NCBI GenBank assembly: GCA_964555675.1
Contig: CAZKTU010000178.1
Coordinates: 1 to 14,085 of the forward strand
DNA length: 14,085 nucleotides
Source: CAIWXH01 sp964555675
Lineage (GTDB): Bacteria > Chloroflexota > Chloroflexia > Chloroflexales > Chloroflexaceae
Direction of reading: 5' to 3'
The translations under genes were made by a program, and so were the position numbers. The first letter of the stretch is position 1. Every line of letters begins with the position of its first letter. Of the stretch, positions 1 through 8,322 are shown piece after piece. Below the pieces are notes generated by a model. The model was not told the DNA's origin and did not search any database. It was given only the letters and a program-made list of their open reading frames with translations.

Positions 1-1372
1 GGCAGCGCGGCTCGGCCACCAGGCCGCGCTCGTCGACCTCCCACAGGCTGTACTGAGCCTGATCGCTCAGGCGGGTCACGCTGCTGATCCCGGCCCGCTC
101 GAGGGCGTCCCAGGTCGCGTCGCTCATGCCGGCGCTGCTGCTCCAGGGGAAGGCGATCGAGCGCGCGGGCGCGACGCCCCGCTCGGCGGCCAGGTTGTTC
201 CAGGTCTGCAGGTCGAGCTGCCAGGTGACCAGATCGGCCAGGCCGCCGTGCAGGTGGCTGAAGGTGTGGCTCTGGATCTCGTGGCCCGCCGCGAGCAGGG
301 GCTCGACCTGGTCGCCGAAATACCACTCGGGGGCGCTCTCGAGCGTGGCGAAGGGGTCGTCGGCGAACCAGGGCGTGCTCACCCAGCGCTCCGAGGTCCA
401 GCCATTGGCGCTGTTGGCCCAGGCGAAGGTCGGGTTGCCGAGGAACTGACGCCGCTCGCGGTTGCCGAGCAGGAAGTTGTAGCCCGTGGCGTAGTAGGTG
501 GCCCGGATCTCGTGGGGCGCGAAGAGCTCGAGGGTGGTGGTGATGCCCTCGCGCATGCGCGCCGCGCGCAACAGGTAGTCCTGGTCGGCATTGGGGTCGT
601 CCACCGAGCGCGAGTGGACCAGGCCGCCCATAGCCGTCTCCCAATCGAAGGTGAAGGCCACGGCCGCGCGGCGCCCCAGGGGCCAGCGGGCGATCTGCGG
701 CAGGTCGGCGTTCGCCTCGGCGACGGGGGCGGCCAGCCCGCTCAGGGCCGCGCCGCCGCGCCGCAGGCCCATCAGGTCGAGGTAGACCCGGTCGTCGGAG
801 GCGGGCTCGATGCGCACGGCCAGGGCGTTGGCCCCGGCGGGCGCTACGAAGCTGCCGAGCAGCGGGGCCCAATCGCGCGGCGGGGCCTCGGGCGTCCAGA
901 GGACCACCGGCTGCCAGAGGGTCGCGTCCTCGCGCACGGGGGCGCCCGCGGCGTCGCGCCACTGGAAGACCAGGCGGGCCCTGGTGGGCGAGCCCTGGGC
1001 CGAGTCGGTGAGGGCGTAGCCGCTGAAGCAGTAGCGGTCACCAGGGGTGATCGGGGCGGCGGGGGTTTGCACGTAGTTGCCGATGCCCAGCAGCTGCAGG
1101 GCCCGCCCGTCGCCGTCGAGGTCGAAGCCCTGGCCGTCGACGGCGGGGCCGCGCAGTTCGACGCCGCCCGCCCGGCGCTCCCAGCCCTGGGGCATGCCCG
1201 GCGCCTCGCCTGGTGTGGCGAGGTCGGCATTCGGCAAGAGCTCGGCGGTGAGCAGGGGGGTGGGGGCGCAGCGCGCGGCGCGCTGGCGCATATAGAGAAA
1301 GGCGCCCAGCGCGCCGACCAGCAGGCAGACGATCGTCGCGCCGAGCAGCAGGCGTCGTGAGACCATCACCAT
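1..1372 (-). CDS. Membrane-anchored polysaccharide deacetylase (NodB-like), 3' end cut by window edge
   Basis: The gene enters at the left edge and 457 codons are visible. A short basic N-terminus and one hydrophobic segment (about residues 9-27) form an uncleaved signal anchor. Residues about 45-205 look like a beta-sandwich resembling a CBM4_9-type carbohydrate-binding module. A NodB-type domain follows from about residue 235: motif 1 is TFDWET (241-246, with D243 as the candidate catalytic base), and motif 2 is HTFSH (369-373, the H[ST]xxH metal-ligand motif). AFPWSS (408-413) lies where motif 3 is expected. Known family members remove N- or O-acetyl groups from extracellular glycans; an external, membrane-tethered role here is inferred. 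ATG at 1372 is chosen because GAGGG lies 5 nt upstream; a second in-frame ATG at 1366 is possible. The C-terminus is missing, so completeness and exact substrate cannot be judged. Confidence 0.85.
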   Translation of the reverse strand, partial: MVMVSRRLLLGATIVCLLVGALGAFLYMRQRAARCAPTPLLTAELLPNADLATPGEAPGMPQGWERRAGGVELRGPAVDGQGFDLDGDGRALQLLGIGNYVQTPAAPITPGDRYCFSGYALTDSAQGSPTRARLVFQWRDAAGAPVREDATLWQPVVLWTPEAPPRDWAPLLGSFVAPAGANALAVRIEPASDDRVYLDLMGLRRGGAALSGLAAPVAEANADLPQIARWPLGRRAAVAFTFDWETAMGGLVHSRSVDDPNADQDYLLRAARMREGITTTLELFAPHEIRATYYATGYNFLLGNRERRQFLGNPTFAWANSANGWTSERWVSTPWFADDPFATLESAPEWYFGDQVEPLLAAGHEIQSHTFSHLHGGLADLVTWQLDLQTWNNLAAERGVAPARSIAFPWSSSAGMSDATWDALERAGISSVTRLSDQAQYSLWEVDERGLVAEPRC

Positions 1373-1426
1373 CACCGCCCTCGGCCCACGCCGACCGGCG
1401 GCCGTTTGCCGCTCTTCCAGACGCCA

Positions 1427-1435
1427 ATTCTAGCA
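1427..1435 (-). promoter_or_regulatory. Candidate extended -10 promoter for the deacetylase gene
   Basis: On the minus strand the sequence reads TGC-TAGAAT, an extended -10 (TGn) followed by a 5/6 match to TATAAT. It lies 54 nt upstream of the deacetylase start. No good -35 is present, which is tolerated in extended -10 promoters. The same TGnTA layout recurs at other promoters in this window. Confidence 0.45.
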
Positions 1436-1510
1436 TAGATCGTTGCGGCGCCCGCCGCTGGGCAGGTGATGCAGGCCTGAGGGCCGCCTCAGGAACGCCG
1501 CAAAGCCTGC

Positions 1511-1555
1511 GCGGGAGGTGTGGAGGGGCCAGGCCCCTCCACGGCCACCCTCCCG
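1511..1555. repeat. GC-rich hairpin repeat, copy A
   Basis: The core at 1520-1542 is a perfect inverted repeat, GTGGAGGGGCC and its complement around a single A. Outer arms GGGAGGTG (1513-1520) and CACCCTCCC (1545-1553) extend it imperfectly. The same core with similar flanks (GCGGnAGGnG before, CCACCCT after) recurs at 8211-8250, so this is an interspersed repeat and not just a local hairpin. It lies between two minus-strand genes and could also act as an attenuator or transcript-stabilising structure. Confidence 0.6.
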
Positions 1556-1566
1556 GCCCAATTTCG

Positions 1567-1588
1567 AGGCGAACCGTCCCGTTCGCCT
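1567..1588 (-). terminator. Hairpin directly after the small membrane protein gene
   Basis: AGGCGAAC and GTTCGCCT form a perfect 8-bp stem with a 6-nt loop, starting 10 nt past the TGA of the minus-strand gene at 1599-1877. Only CGAAATT follows, with no long U run, so it is a weak intrinsic terminator or a 3'-end stabiliser. Confidence 0.5.
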
Positions 1589-1598
1589 GAAACATACC

Positions 1599-1877
1599 TC
1601 AGCGCAGGTAGCGCACCGCGAGGATCAGGGTCGCGATGCCGATGATGATCGCCGGCGAGGCCCGCCGCAGCCAGACCAACACGGGGTCGGCCGAGACAAA
1701 GGCCTCGGCGTCGGGGAAGTGGCGGGCCAGGTGCAGCAGCCCCAGGGCGATGATAAAGAGGGTCAGCATCAGGCTGCCCGTGAGCAGCCAGGCGAAGCAG
1801 AGCAGGATCGACATGCCGATGATCGCCCAGTAGGGCTGGCTGTCCCCCTTCGGCGCATCGGGCTTCTGCGACCCCAT
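1599..1877 (-). CDS. Small integral membrane protein, function unknown
   Basis: This encodes 92 residues: a polar N-terminus (about 1-15), a long hydrophobic stretch (about 17-50) that can hold two membrane helices, a polar loop containing HFPDAEAF, and a last helix (about 75-90) ending in basic residues. I do not recognise the family. The start at 1877 is set by AGGAGAG a few bases upstream; the reading frame stays open further 5', but that part lies over the promoter. An extended -10 with a perfect TATAAT lies about 56 nt upstream and a hairpin follows the stop, so this looks like a stand-alone, actively transcribed gene. The next gene upstream is divergent. Confidence 0.7.
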   Translation of the reverse strand: MGSQKPDAPKGDSQPYWAIIGMSILLCFAWLLTGSLMLTLFIIALGLLHLARHFPDAEAFVSADPVLVWLRRASPAIIIGIATLILAVRYLR

Positions 1878-1932
1878 AAACTCTCCTGCTATCGCTATTG
1901 GCGCTACTTCAGCCTTTTGTAGTATTAGGGGA

Positions 1933-1941
1933 ATTATACCA
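1933..1941 (-). promoter_or_regulatory. Strong extended -10 promoter for the small membrane protein
   Basis: The minus strand reads TGG-TATAAT, a consensus -10 with the TGn extension, in an AT-rich pocket of a GC-rich region. There is no convincing -35. The leader to the ATG at 1877 would be about 50 nt. Confidence 0.65.
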
Positions 1942-2037
1942 GGATCTCCGTGGAATTGGCCCCCACATTGATGGACGGCCACGTACGAGCTACGCTCGGG
2001 GAGGTGTTCCGCCCTGGCCCGGGGCGCGCCGACGGGG

Positions 2038-2077
2038 TAGAATGAACTGAGGGTCGGTAACGTGGCGCTGCTACAAT
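2038..2077 (+). promoter_or_regulatory. Candidate promoter(s) for the ABC exporter operon
   Basis: Two -10-like hexamers precede the operon: TAGAAT at 2038-2043 (with a weak TGGCCC 17 nt upstream) and TACAAT at 2072-2077 (no matching -35). Either would give a leader of about 45-80 nt before the ATG at 2126. I cannot decide between them from sequence. Confidence 0.35.
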
Positions 2078-2125
2078 CCCTGGGCCACCTGGCCCCCGCC
2101 CCGCCCTCGCAACAAGGAGAAGCCG

Positions 2126-3120
<995 letters not shown>

Positions 3121-3124
<4 letters not shown>

Positions 3125-5373
3125 GCACAGCGAATATTCTGGCGATCACCAGGCGCGAGGTGCGCGAGACCCTCGGCGACTGGCGCGTCGTCCTGCCCAT
3201 GCTCCTGCTCACCTTGGTCTTCCCGCAACTGCTGGTGGCAGCGGCCGACCAGCTGGTGCGTTTCGTCGAAGACGAGGCCCTGGCCGAGCGCCTGGTGCCC
3301 TTCGCCGCGCTACTGGTGGGCTTCATCCCCGCCAGCTTCTCGCTGATCGCGGCCCTCGAGTCGTTCGTCGGCGAGCGCGAGCGCAACACCCTCGAGTCGC
3401 TGTTGGCCATGCCGCTCTCGGACAACGAGCTCTACCTGGGCAAGCTCTTCTCGTCGCTGCTGACCCCGCTGCTCTCGAGCCTGATCGCCATCCTCTTCTT
3501 CACGGCGCTGCTGCTGGGCTTCGCGCCCGAGCTCTACTACGGCGCAATCGACCTGGCGCGGCTCACCCTGCTGATCCTGCTGGTGGCCTGCATGGCCGTG
3601 GTGATGGTCGCCGGGGCCGTGGTGATCTCCTCGCACATCACCACCGTGCGGGCGGCCAACCTCATGTCGAGCTTCATCCTCCTGCCGATGGCCGGGGTGA
3701 TGCAGGTCGCCGCCATCCTGATCATCAACGACCGCTGGTCGCAGCTGTGGATGGTCGCCGCGGCCCTGATGGTCGTGGCCGCCATCCTCATCCGCATCGG
3801 CATGCGCACCTTCAGCCGCGAAGAGCTGCTCTCGCGCGAGCACCGCCAGGGCCAGGTGCGCGTCGCGGGGCGGGCCGCCGCGCGCCCGACCGGGCTCAGG
3901 TCGCCCGCCCTGCTGATTGCGCGGCGCGAGCTGCTCGAGGTGGTGAGCGACTGGCGCGTACTGATCCCGCTCTTCGCCCTGACCGCCGGCCTGCCGGCCG
4001 CCCTGGTGGCCGGTGCGGGCTTCGCGGTGGGCTTCGTCGAGAACCCGCGCATCCTCGGGCAGCTGGTGCCCTTCGCCGCCCTGCTGGTGGGCTTCGTGCC
4101 GGCCAGCTTCGCCCTGATCACGGCGATCGAGTCGTTCGTGGGCGAGCGCGAGCGCAACAGCCTCGAGTCGCTGCTGGCCATGCCGCTCTCGGACCGCCAG
4201 CTCTACACGGGCAAGCTGGTGGCCGCCTTGCTCGTGCCCCTGGCGGGCAGCCTGGCCGCCCTGCTGATCTTCCTGGCCCTGATGCGCCTGAGCTTCCCCG
4301 AGCTCTACGCGATCGGCATGCAGCCGGGCGTCCTGCCCCTGCTCATGCTCATGATCGCCGCCCTCTGCCTGCTGATGGTGGCCGGCGCCGTGGTCATCTC
4401 GACCCACACCAGCAGCATCAGGGCCGCCACGCTGCTCGCCTCGGCGGTGCTGGTGCCGACCGCCGTGGCCATCCAGCTGCAGGTGCTGCTCTTCATCGCC
4501 CAGCGCTACGATGTGCTCTGGTACGCCCTGGCCGGCTTCGTGGTGATCGCAATCGCGCTGATCCGCAGCGGCATGGCCAGCTTCAACCGCGAGGAGATCC
4601 TCTCGCGCGAGCACGACGAGCTGAACTTCGCCCGCATCAGGGCGGCCTTTGGGCGCTACTTCCGCGAGCACCGCCCGGCCGGCACACCCGCCGCGGGCTA
4701 CGCCGGCCTGCCCTTCTCGCCGGCGCGCTTCTACCGCCACGAGCTGCCGGCCCTGCTGCGCGAGCTGCGCCCGCCGCTCATCTGCGCGGCCCTGGCCGTC
4801 GTCGGCGGCTACGCCCTGGGCGCGGCCCTCGGCGGCGAGCAGAGCTTCATCGGCTTCGGCAGCAACCTGAACCGGGCCTTCGACGCCGCGATCGCCCGCC
4901 TCGGCCAGGCCCCACCGCCCTCCCTGGGCCTGTCCGCCGGGATCTTCCTCAACAACCTGCGCGTCTCGATCCTCGCCAACCTCTTCTCGGCGGTCAGCTT
5001 CGGGCTCTTCGCCTTCCTGGTGCCCGCCGTGGCCTTCGGGCAGATCGGCCTGATCGCCAGCCGGCTGAGCAGCCGCGGCGGCAGCTGGCTCGCCCTGGGC
5101 GACGATAGCCCCCTGCAGTTCGTGCTGGCCTATGTGCTGCCCCACGGCCTGGTCGAGCTGCCCACCTTCGTGCTCAGCGCCGCCCTCGGCCTGCGCATCG
5201 GCGCGGCCCTGCTGGCCCCGCCCCCGGGCTTCACGGCGGGGCAGAACCTGCTCTGGGCCCTGGCCGCCTTCGCCAAGATGTGGATGCTCGTGCTCGTGCC
5301 CCTGATCGCCCTCGCGGCCCTGATCGAGGGCCTGCTCACACCCCTGGTGATCGCGGCCCTCTACGGCCCGTAG
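3121..5373 (+). CDS. Fused permease: two ABC-2 modules plus a C-terminal SpoIIM-like module
   Basis: One uninterrupted frame of 750 residues with three parts. Module 1 (about 8-250) and module 2 (about 265-510) are homologous ABC-2/NatB-like permease halves: each begins with an ARRE/TRRE...DWRV segment, carries the motif SFVGERERN-LESLLAMPLSD, and ends with a FSREE/FNREE..LSREH segment. Module 3 (about 540-750) matches SpoIIM (DUF95): NNLRVSILANL, then a hydrophobic core and the hallmark PHGLVELP (674-681, with H675 and E679). The two ABC-2 halves with the coupled upstream ATPase would make a complete exporter. What SpoIIM adds is unknown; in Bacillus it acts at the cell wall in forespore engulfment, but SpoIIM homologues are also widespread in bacteria that do not sporulate. 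The start overlaps the ATPase stop by 4 nt. No frameshift or internal stop suggests an artificial joining. Confidence 0.88.
3292..3447 (+). repeat. Intragenic direct repeat, copy 1 (ABC-2 module 1)
   Basis: This segment, starting CTGGTGCCCTTCGCCGC, is closely similar at DNA level to 4063-4218, offset by 771 nt (257 codons). It encodes the VPFAALLVGF..ASF and SFVGERERN motifs. It is the best conserved part of the tandem duplication. Confidence 0.8.
4063..4218 (+). repeat. Intragenic direct repeat, copy 2 (ABC-2 module 2)
   Basis: Second copy of the segment at 3292-3447 in the same reading frame. Long runs are identical, including several codon third positions, while the surrounding module sequence has diverged much more. 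This fits strong constraint on the coupling motif or gene conversion between the halves. Confidence 0.8.
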
Positions 5374-5403
5374 GGCGAAGAAACGCTTCTCCTACGCCGT
5401 AGG
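5361..5403. terminator. Possible bidirectional hairpins between convergent genes
   Basis: CTACG-GCC-CGTAG (5361-5373) overlaps the 3' end of the permease gene, and CCTACG-C-CGTAGG (5391-5403) overlaps the 3' end of the oxidoreductase gene. All four arms are mutually complementary. Stems are short and there is no U run, so termination is only a suggestion. Confidence 0.3.
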
Positions 5404-5877
5404 CTCCAGCAGCATCACCGGGATGCGGCGGCCCCCGGTGCGAGACTGGTACGAGCGGTAGCCGGGGTAGAAGGCGACGGCGCGCTGCCACAGCTGCTCG
5501 CGCTCGGCGCCCTCGGCCTCGCGGGCCCGGCAGGCCGTGGTGCGCCCGCCGACGGTGACGCTGCAGGCGGGGTTGGCCCGCAGGTTGTGATACCAGGCCG
5601 GGTGGCTGGCGCTGCCATAGTTCGAGGCGACCAGCACGAAGCGCCGGCCGTCGCGCAGATAGAGCACGGGCGTCGTGCGCGGCAGCCCGCTCTTGGCCCC
5701 GGTGCTGGCCAGCATCAGGGTCGGCATCATGACGTTGGCCAGAACCACGCGCCCGCCGCTCAGCTTGTAACAAAAGCGGTCGAGGGGCTCGACGATGTGC
5801 TTGATCAGCCAGGCGCCTTGGCGCGTCCCCAGGAGGGCGCCAACCCGCTCGCGCATCCCTCGGGTGGGCTGCTCCAT
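5392..5877 (-). CDS. Deazaflavin (F420)-dependent oxidoreductase, Ddn/nitroreductase-like family
   Basis: This is a 161-residue split-barrel protein with the family pattern: STGAKSGLPRTTPV (58-71), the cofactor-region signature ASNYGS..HPAWYHNLRANP (84-103), and a C-terminal PGY..YQSRT..R.IPV..LEP (138-159). Known relatives, such as mycobacterial Ddn, use reduced F420 to reduce quinones or nitro compounds; the substrate here is unknown. The length suits the family. GAGG lies 5-6 nt before the ATG at 5877. It is divergent from the MFS transporter gene across 68 bp. F420 use is inferred from family and not visible directly. Confidence 0.88.
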   Translation of the reverse strand: MEQPTRGMRERVGALLGTRQGAWLIKHIVEPLDRFCYKLSGGRVVLANVMMPTLMLASTGAKSGLPRTTPVLYLRDGRRFVLVASNYGSASHPAWYHNLRANPACSVTVGGRTTACRAREAEGAEREQLWQRAVAFYPGYRSYQSRTGGRRIPVMLLEPTA

Positions 5878-5893
5878 AGTATCCTCGAAAATC

Positions 5894-5902
5894 TGCTATC
5901 CT
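5894..5902 (+). promoter_or_regulatory. Candidate extended -10 promoter for the MFS gene
   Basis: TGC-TATCCT matches the TGn extension and 4/6 of TATAAT, 43 nt before the ATG at 5946. It faces the opposing -10 at 5919-5924, so the two transcripts would start within a few bases of each other and overlap. Confidence 0.4.
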
Positions 5903-5918
5903 TAGCCGCCAACACCGA

Positions 5919-5927
5919 ATTTTATCA
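5919..5927 (-). promoter_or_regulatory. Candidate extended -10 promoter for the oxidoreductase gene
   Basis: The minus strand reads TGA-TAAAAT, an extended -10 with a 5/6 hexamer, 41 nt before the ATG at 5877. It lies inside the 5' leader of the MFS gene and points towards the MFS promoter. Confidence 0.5.
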
Positions 5928-5945
5928 GAAAGAGAGCGCAGCGCC

Positions 5946-7193
5946 ATGGAGGCACTCGAGCGGGCGGCCCGGCGGATCACGACGGTGCTGTTCATCAGCC
6001 AGAGCCTGGCCTCGGCGGCCTTCATCGCGGCGATCACGGTCATCCCGATCGTCGGGGTCGAGCTGAGCGGCCAGCCCGAGCTCGCCGGCCTGCCCACCAC
6101 CGTCATGCTGGTGGGCGCCGCGGCGGCGGCCTACCCCGCGGGGCGCTTCATGCAGCGCTTCGGGCGCCGGCCCGGCCTGGGCCTGGGCTTCCTGCTCGGT
6201 ATGGCCGGCATGGTGATCGACGCGGCCGCCGTGGTGATTGGCAACCTGCCGCTCTTCTTGCTGGGCCTGCTGCTGCTGGGCCTGGCCCGCGGCATCACCG
6301 ACCAGAGCCGCTACGCCGCGGCCGACGCCGTGCCCCTGAGCCGGCGGGCCAGCGCGATCAGCGCGGTGGTCTTCGCGGGCACCGTCGGCGCCGTGGGCGG
6401 GCCGGCCCTGGTGGGGCCCCTCGGCCTGCTGGCCGAGTCCCTCGGCCTGCCGGCCCTGGCGGGCCCGATGCTGGGCGGCACGCTGCTCTTCGCGATCGGC
6501 GGCCTCCTGATCGCCCTGATGCTGCGCCCCGACCCCCGCGAGATCGCGCGCCAGCTGGCCGCCGCCGAGCCGGTCGCGCCGGGAGCCCCGCTCGAGCTGG
6601 CGCCGGCCCGCGCCTTCGGCGAAGTGCTGCGCGGCAGCCTGCCCCAGCTGGCCCTGGCCTCGATGGTGATCGGGCAGGCGGTCATGGTCCTGGTGATGAG
6701 CGTCACCTCGCTGCATATGCACAACCACGAGCACGGGCTGGGCGATATCTCGCTGGTGATCGCGGCCCATACCCTGGGCATGTTCGGGCTCTCGATGGTG
6801 ACGGGGCGGCTGGCCGACCGCATCGGCAGGCCCCTGACCATCGCCCTCGGGGCGCTGCTGCTGATCGCGGGCGCGCTCATTGCGCCGGTGTCCCTGCTCA
6901 CCCCCTGGCTGGCCCTGGCCCTCTTCCTGGTCGGGCTGGGCTGGAACCTGTGTTATATCGGCGGCTCGACCCTGCTCTCGGATGCGATCACCCCGGCCGA
7001 GCGGGGCCGCGTGCAGGGCGCCAGCGACCTGCTGATCAACCTGGCCTCGGCGGGCGGGAGCCTGACCAGCGGCCTGATCCTGGCCCGCCTCGGCTACGGC
7101 CCCCTCTGCCTGATCGGCGCGGCCCTCTCGCTGGTGCCCCTGGCGATGGCGCTGCCCTATATGGGCCGCCGCGCGGCCCAGGCCCCGGCGTAG
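5946..7193 (+). CDS. Major facilitator superfamily transporter
   Basis: This is a 415-residue protein with about twelve hydrophobic segments split by a cytoplasmic loop at about 195-230. MFS motif A appears twice, as expected from the internal duplication: GRFMQRFGRR (66-75, with Q in place of the usual acidic residue) and the canonical GRLADRIGRP (287-296). RGRVQGASD (353-361) is a conserved loop in this group. A histidine-rich stretch HMHNHEHG (257-264) sits between two helices of the second half. The transported compound cannot be read from sequence; drug/proton antiport is typical of similar proteins. A weak AGAGAG lies about 9 nt before the start. The neighbour across the divergent promoter is a redox enzyme, which may suggest a shared stress or detoxification role (inference). 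Confidence 0.88.
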   Translation: MEALERAARRITTVLFISQSLASAAFIAAITVIPIVGVELSGQPELAGLPTTVMLVGAAAAAYPAGRFMQRFGRRPGLGLGFLLGMAGMVIDAAAVVIGNLPLFLLGLLLLGLARGITDQSRYAAADAVPLSRRASAISAVVFAGTVGAVGGPALVGPLGLLAESLGLPALAGPMLGGTLLFAIGGLLIALMLRPDPREIARQLAAAEPVAPGAPLELAPARAFGEVLRGSLPQLALASMVIGQAVMVLVMSVTSLHMHNHEHGLGDISLVIAAHTLGMFGLSMVTGRLADRIGRPLTIALGALLLIAGALIAPVSLLTPWLALALFLVGLGWNLCYIGGSTLLSDAITPAERGRVQGASDLLINLASAGGSLTSGLILARLGYGPLCLIGAALSLVPLAMALPYMGRRAAQAPA

Positions 7194-7226
7194 TCCTCCG
7201 TTCGAGCTACGCGGCAAGTCTCCCCG

Positions 7227-8177
7227 CTACCCCCCGAGGGGCAGCCCGCGCTCCTGCGCCACCTCACGCAGCGTGTGGAGCAGCTCGACCGTGGCGCCGA
7301 TCTCCTCCTTGTTGATCGAGACGCTCTCGACACAGATGCCCAGGGGGATGCTGTCGGCGTAGGGCTGGTCGAGGATACGGCGCAGAATGTCGCGGCAGAC
7401 CGCGATTGATCGGCTGAGGGGCGCCGGGTCGTCCAGAATGGCGGCCGCCGTGGCCTCGGGGATGGCGATGCCCAGCCAGCGCATGAAGGTCATGGTCTGA
7501 GGGCGCCCGACCGGCACGAAGTCGAGGGCGATGCGCCGGGGCGCCACGCCAAGTTCGGCGCAGTCGCGCGCATAGTCGCCCAACAGGCGCACCGTCGGCC
7601 CCGCGTCGTAGACCGCCTGCGAGATAAAGTAGCGGCAGCCGCGCTCGGCCTTCTGGATAAGGCGGCGGCTCTCGCTGCGCTCGGGGCTGTGGCGCTCGGC
7701 GATCGCCACCCCGCCGAGCACAAAGTCGGCCCTGTGAGCCGTGGCGACCTGCGAGGCCCGGGCCAGGGTGATGCAGTCGCGCACATCCCTGGCGCTCGAG
7801 AGCCCGACCAGGGAGAGGTGGCGAACCCCATCCCGCTCGCTGGCGCGGTCGAGCCAGGCGGGCCAGCTCGCCTCGGTCTCGTTGCCGATACACTTGTAGG
7901 TGATGATCGGCCTGCCGGTCAGCTGCCTGAGCAGCCGGCCGTAGCTCGGGGCCTCGAGGGTGGGCAGAAAGGGGAAGGGGCGCGGCTCGGCGGTGCGCGC
8001 CGACTCGTCTTGAACGTCGTAGACCACCAGGCCGTCGATGGGCAGGCCGTCGACCCGCTCGGCCAGGCGCGACGCGGCGCCAAGGACACGATCGGCGGGG
8101 GCGTCGGCCCGCGGCGGCGTCGTGCCGTACAACACGACGAAGTGCCTGCCGTCGGCCATTATCTCCTCGAGGGTCAT
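7227..8177 (-). CDS. Methylenetetrahydrofolate reductase-like TIM-barrel protein, probably not canonical MetF
   Basis: This 316-residue protein has the general MTHFR layout: PP near the N-terminus (residues 21-22), LVVYDVQDES (50-59), KCIGNE (95-100), HLSLVGLSS (120-128), LGGVAIAERH (154-163), the barrel motif YFISQAVYD (183-191, like FFITQ.FYD in MetF), and IPLGICVESVS (277-287). By eye, the MetF catalytic glutamate before PP is replaced (GTTPP, G18) and the aspartate of the LRGD motif is replaced (LVGL). So a flavin-binding barrel with a different substrate is likely. The start is chosen for AAGGAG 9 nt upstream. It may be read through from the glpX-like gene or separately transcribed; a hairpin repeat lies between them. 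Neighbours give no methionine pathway context. Confidence 0.75.
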   Translation of the reverse strand: MTLEEIMADGRHFVVLYGTTPPRADAPADRVLGAASRLAERVDGLPIDGLVVYDVQDESARTAEPRPFPFLPTLEAPSYGRLLRQLTGRPIITYKCIGNETEASWPAWLDRASERDGVRHLSLVGLSSARDVRDCITLARASQVATAHRADFVLGGVAIAERHSPERSESRRLIQKAERGCRYFISQAVYDAGPTVRLLGDYARDCAELGVAPRRIALDFVPVGRPQTMTFMRWLGIAIPEATAAAILDDPAPLSRSIAVCRDILRRILDQPYADSIPLGICVESVSINKEEIGATVELLHTLREVAQERGLPLGG

Positions 8178-8210
8178 GCGTAGGGGCTCCTTACTTTATG
8201 TAATAAATGT

Positions 8211-8269
8211 GCGGTAGGCGTGGAGGGCCAGGCCCTCCACTTCCACCCTTCGCGGGGCCGGAGGCCCCG
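8211..8269. repeat. GC-rich hairpin repeat, copy B (two adjacent stems)
   Basis: The perfect inverted repeat GTGGAGGGCC-A-GGCCCTCCAC (8220-8240) matches the core at 1520-1542, with similar flanks. A second stem CGGGGCC-GGA-GGCCCCG (8253-8269) follows. It fills most of the 145-bp gap between the glpX-like and metF-like genes. A further short stem, CGTAAC/GTTACG (8299-8313), lies closer to the glpX-like stop. It could be a transcription barrier, an RNA stabiliser, or a mobile REP-like element. Confidence 0.65.
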
Positions 8270-8322
8270 TACCCCCCGCCGCGGGCAGCGGCGAAGACCG
8301 TAACTCGGTTACGAACCTGGTC

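Noticed and set aside
248..1360. Long plus-strand frame opposite the deacetylase gene
   Set aside because: Its translation is low-complexity G/A/R/V-rich with no domain, while the minus strand encodes a clear NodB-type protein. It is a shadow caused by GC-rich codons.
1878..1982. A longer N-terminus for the small membrane protein
   Set aside because: It would read through the TGG-TATAAT promoter; AGGAGAG before the ATG at 1877 fits much better.
2038..2125. Riboswitch or structured leader before the ABC operon
   Set aside because: The leader is short and shows no conserved riboswitch core or strong alternating hairpins.
3310..5145. 611-codon minus-strand frame opposite the permease gene
   Set aside because: The product is a Q/E/G/H-rich repetitive string with no fold. 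The plus strand has clear ABC-2 and SpoIIM motifs.
5925..7217. Long minus-strand frame opposite the MFS gene
   Set aside because: Low-complexity antisense translation; the plus strand has MFS motif A twice and regular membrane helices.
7194..7226. Terminator between the convergent MFS and metF-like genes
   Set aside because: Only a 4-bp stem (GCGG/CCGC) can be drawn and there is no U run.
8178..8210. Promoter or hairpin in the AT-rich stretch before the metF-like gene
   Set aside because: Several weak -10-like hexamers overlap, none has a TGn extension or a -35, and the best lies too close to the ribosome-binding site. The only stem is 4 bp.
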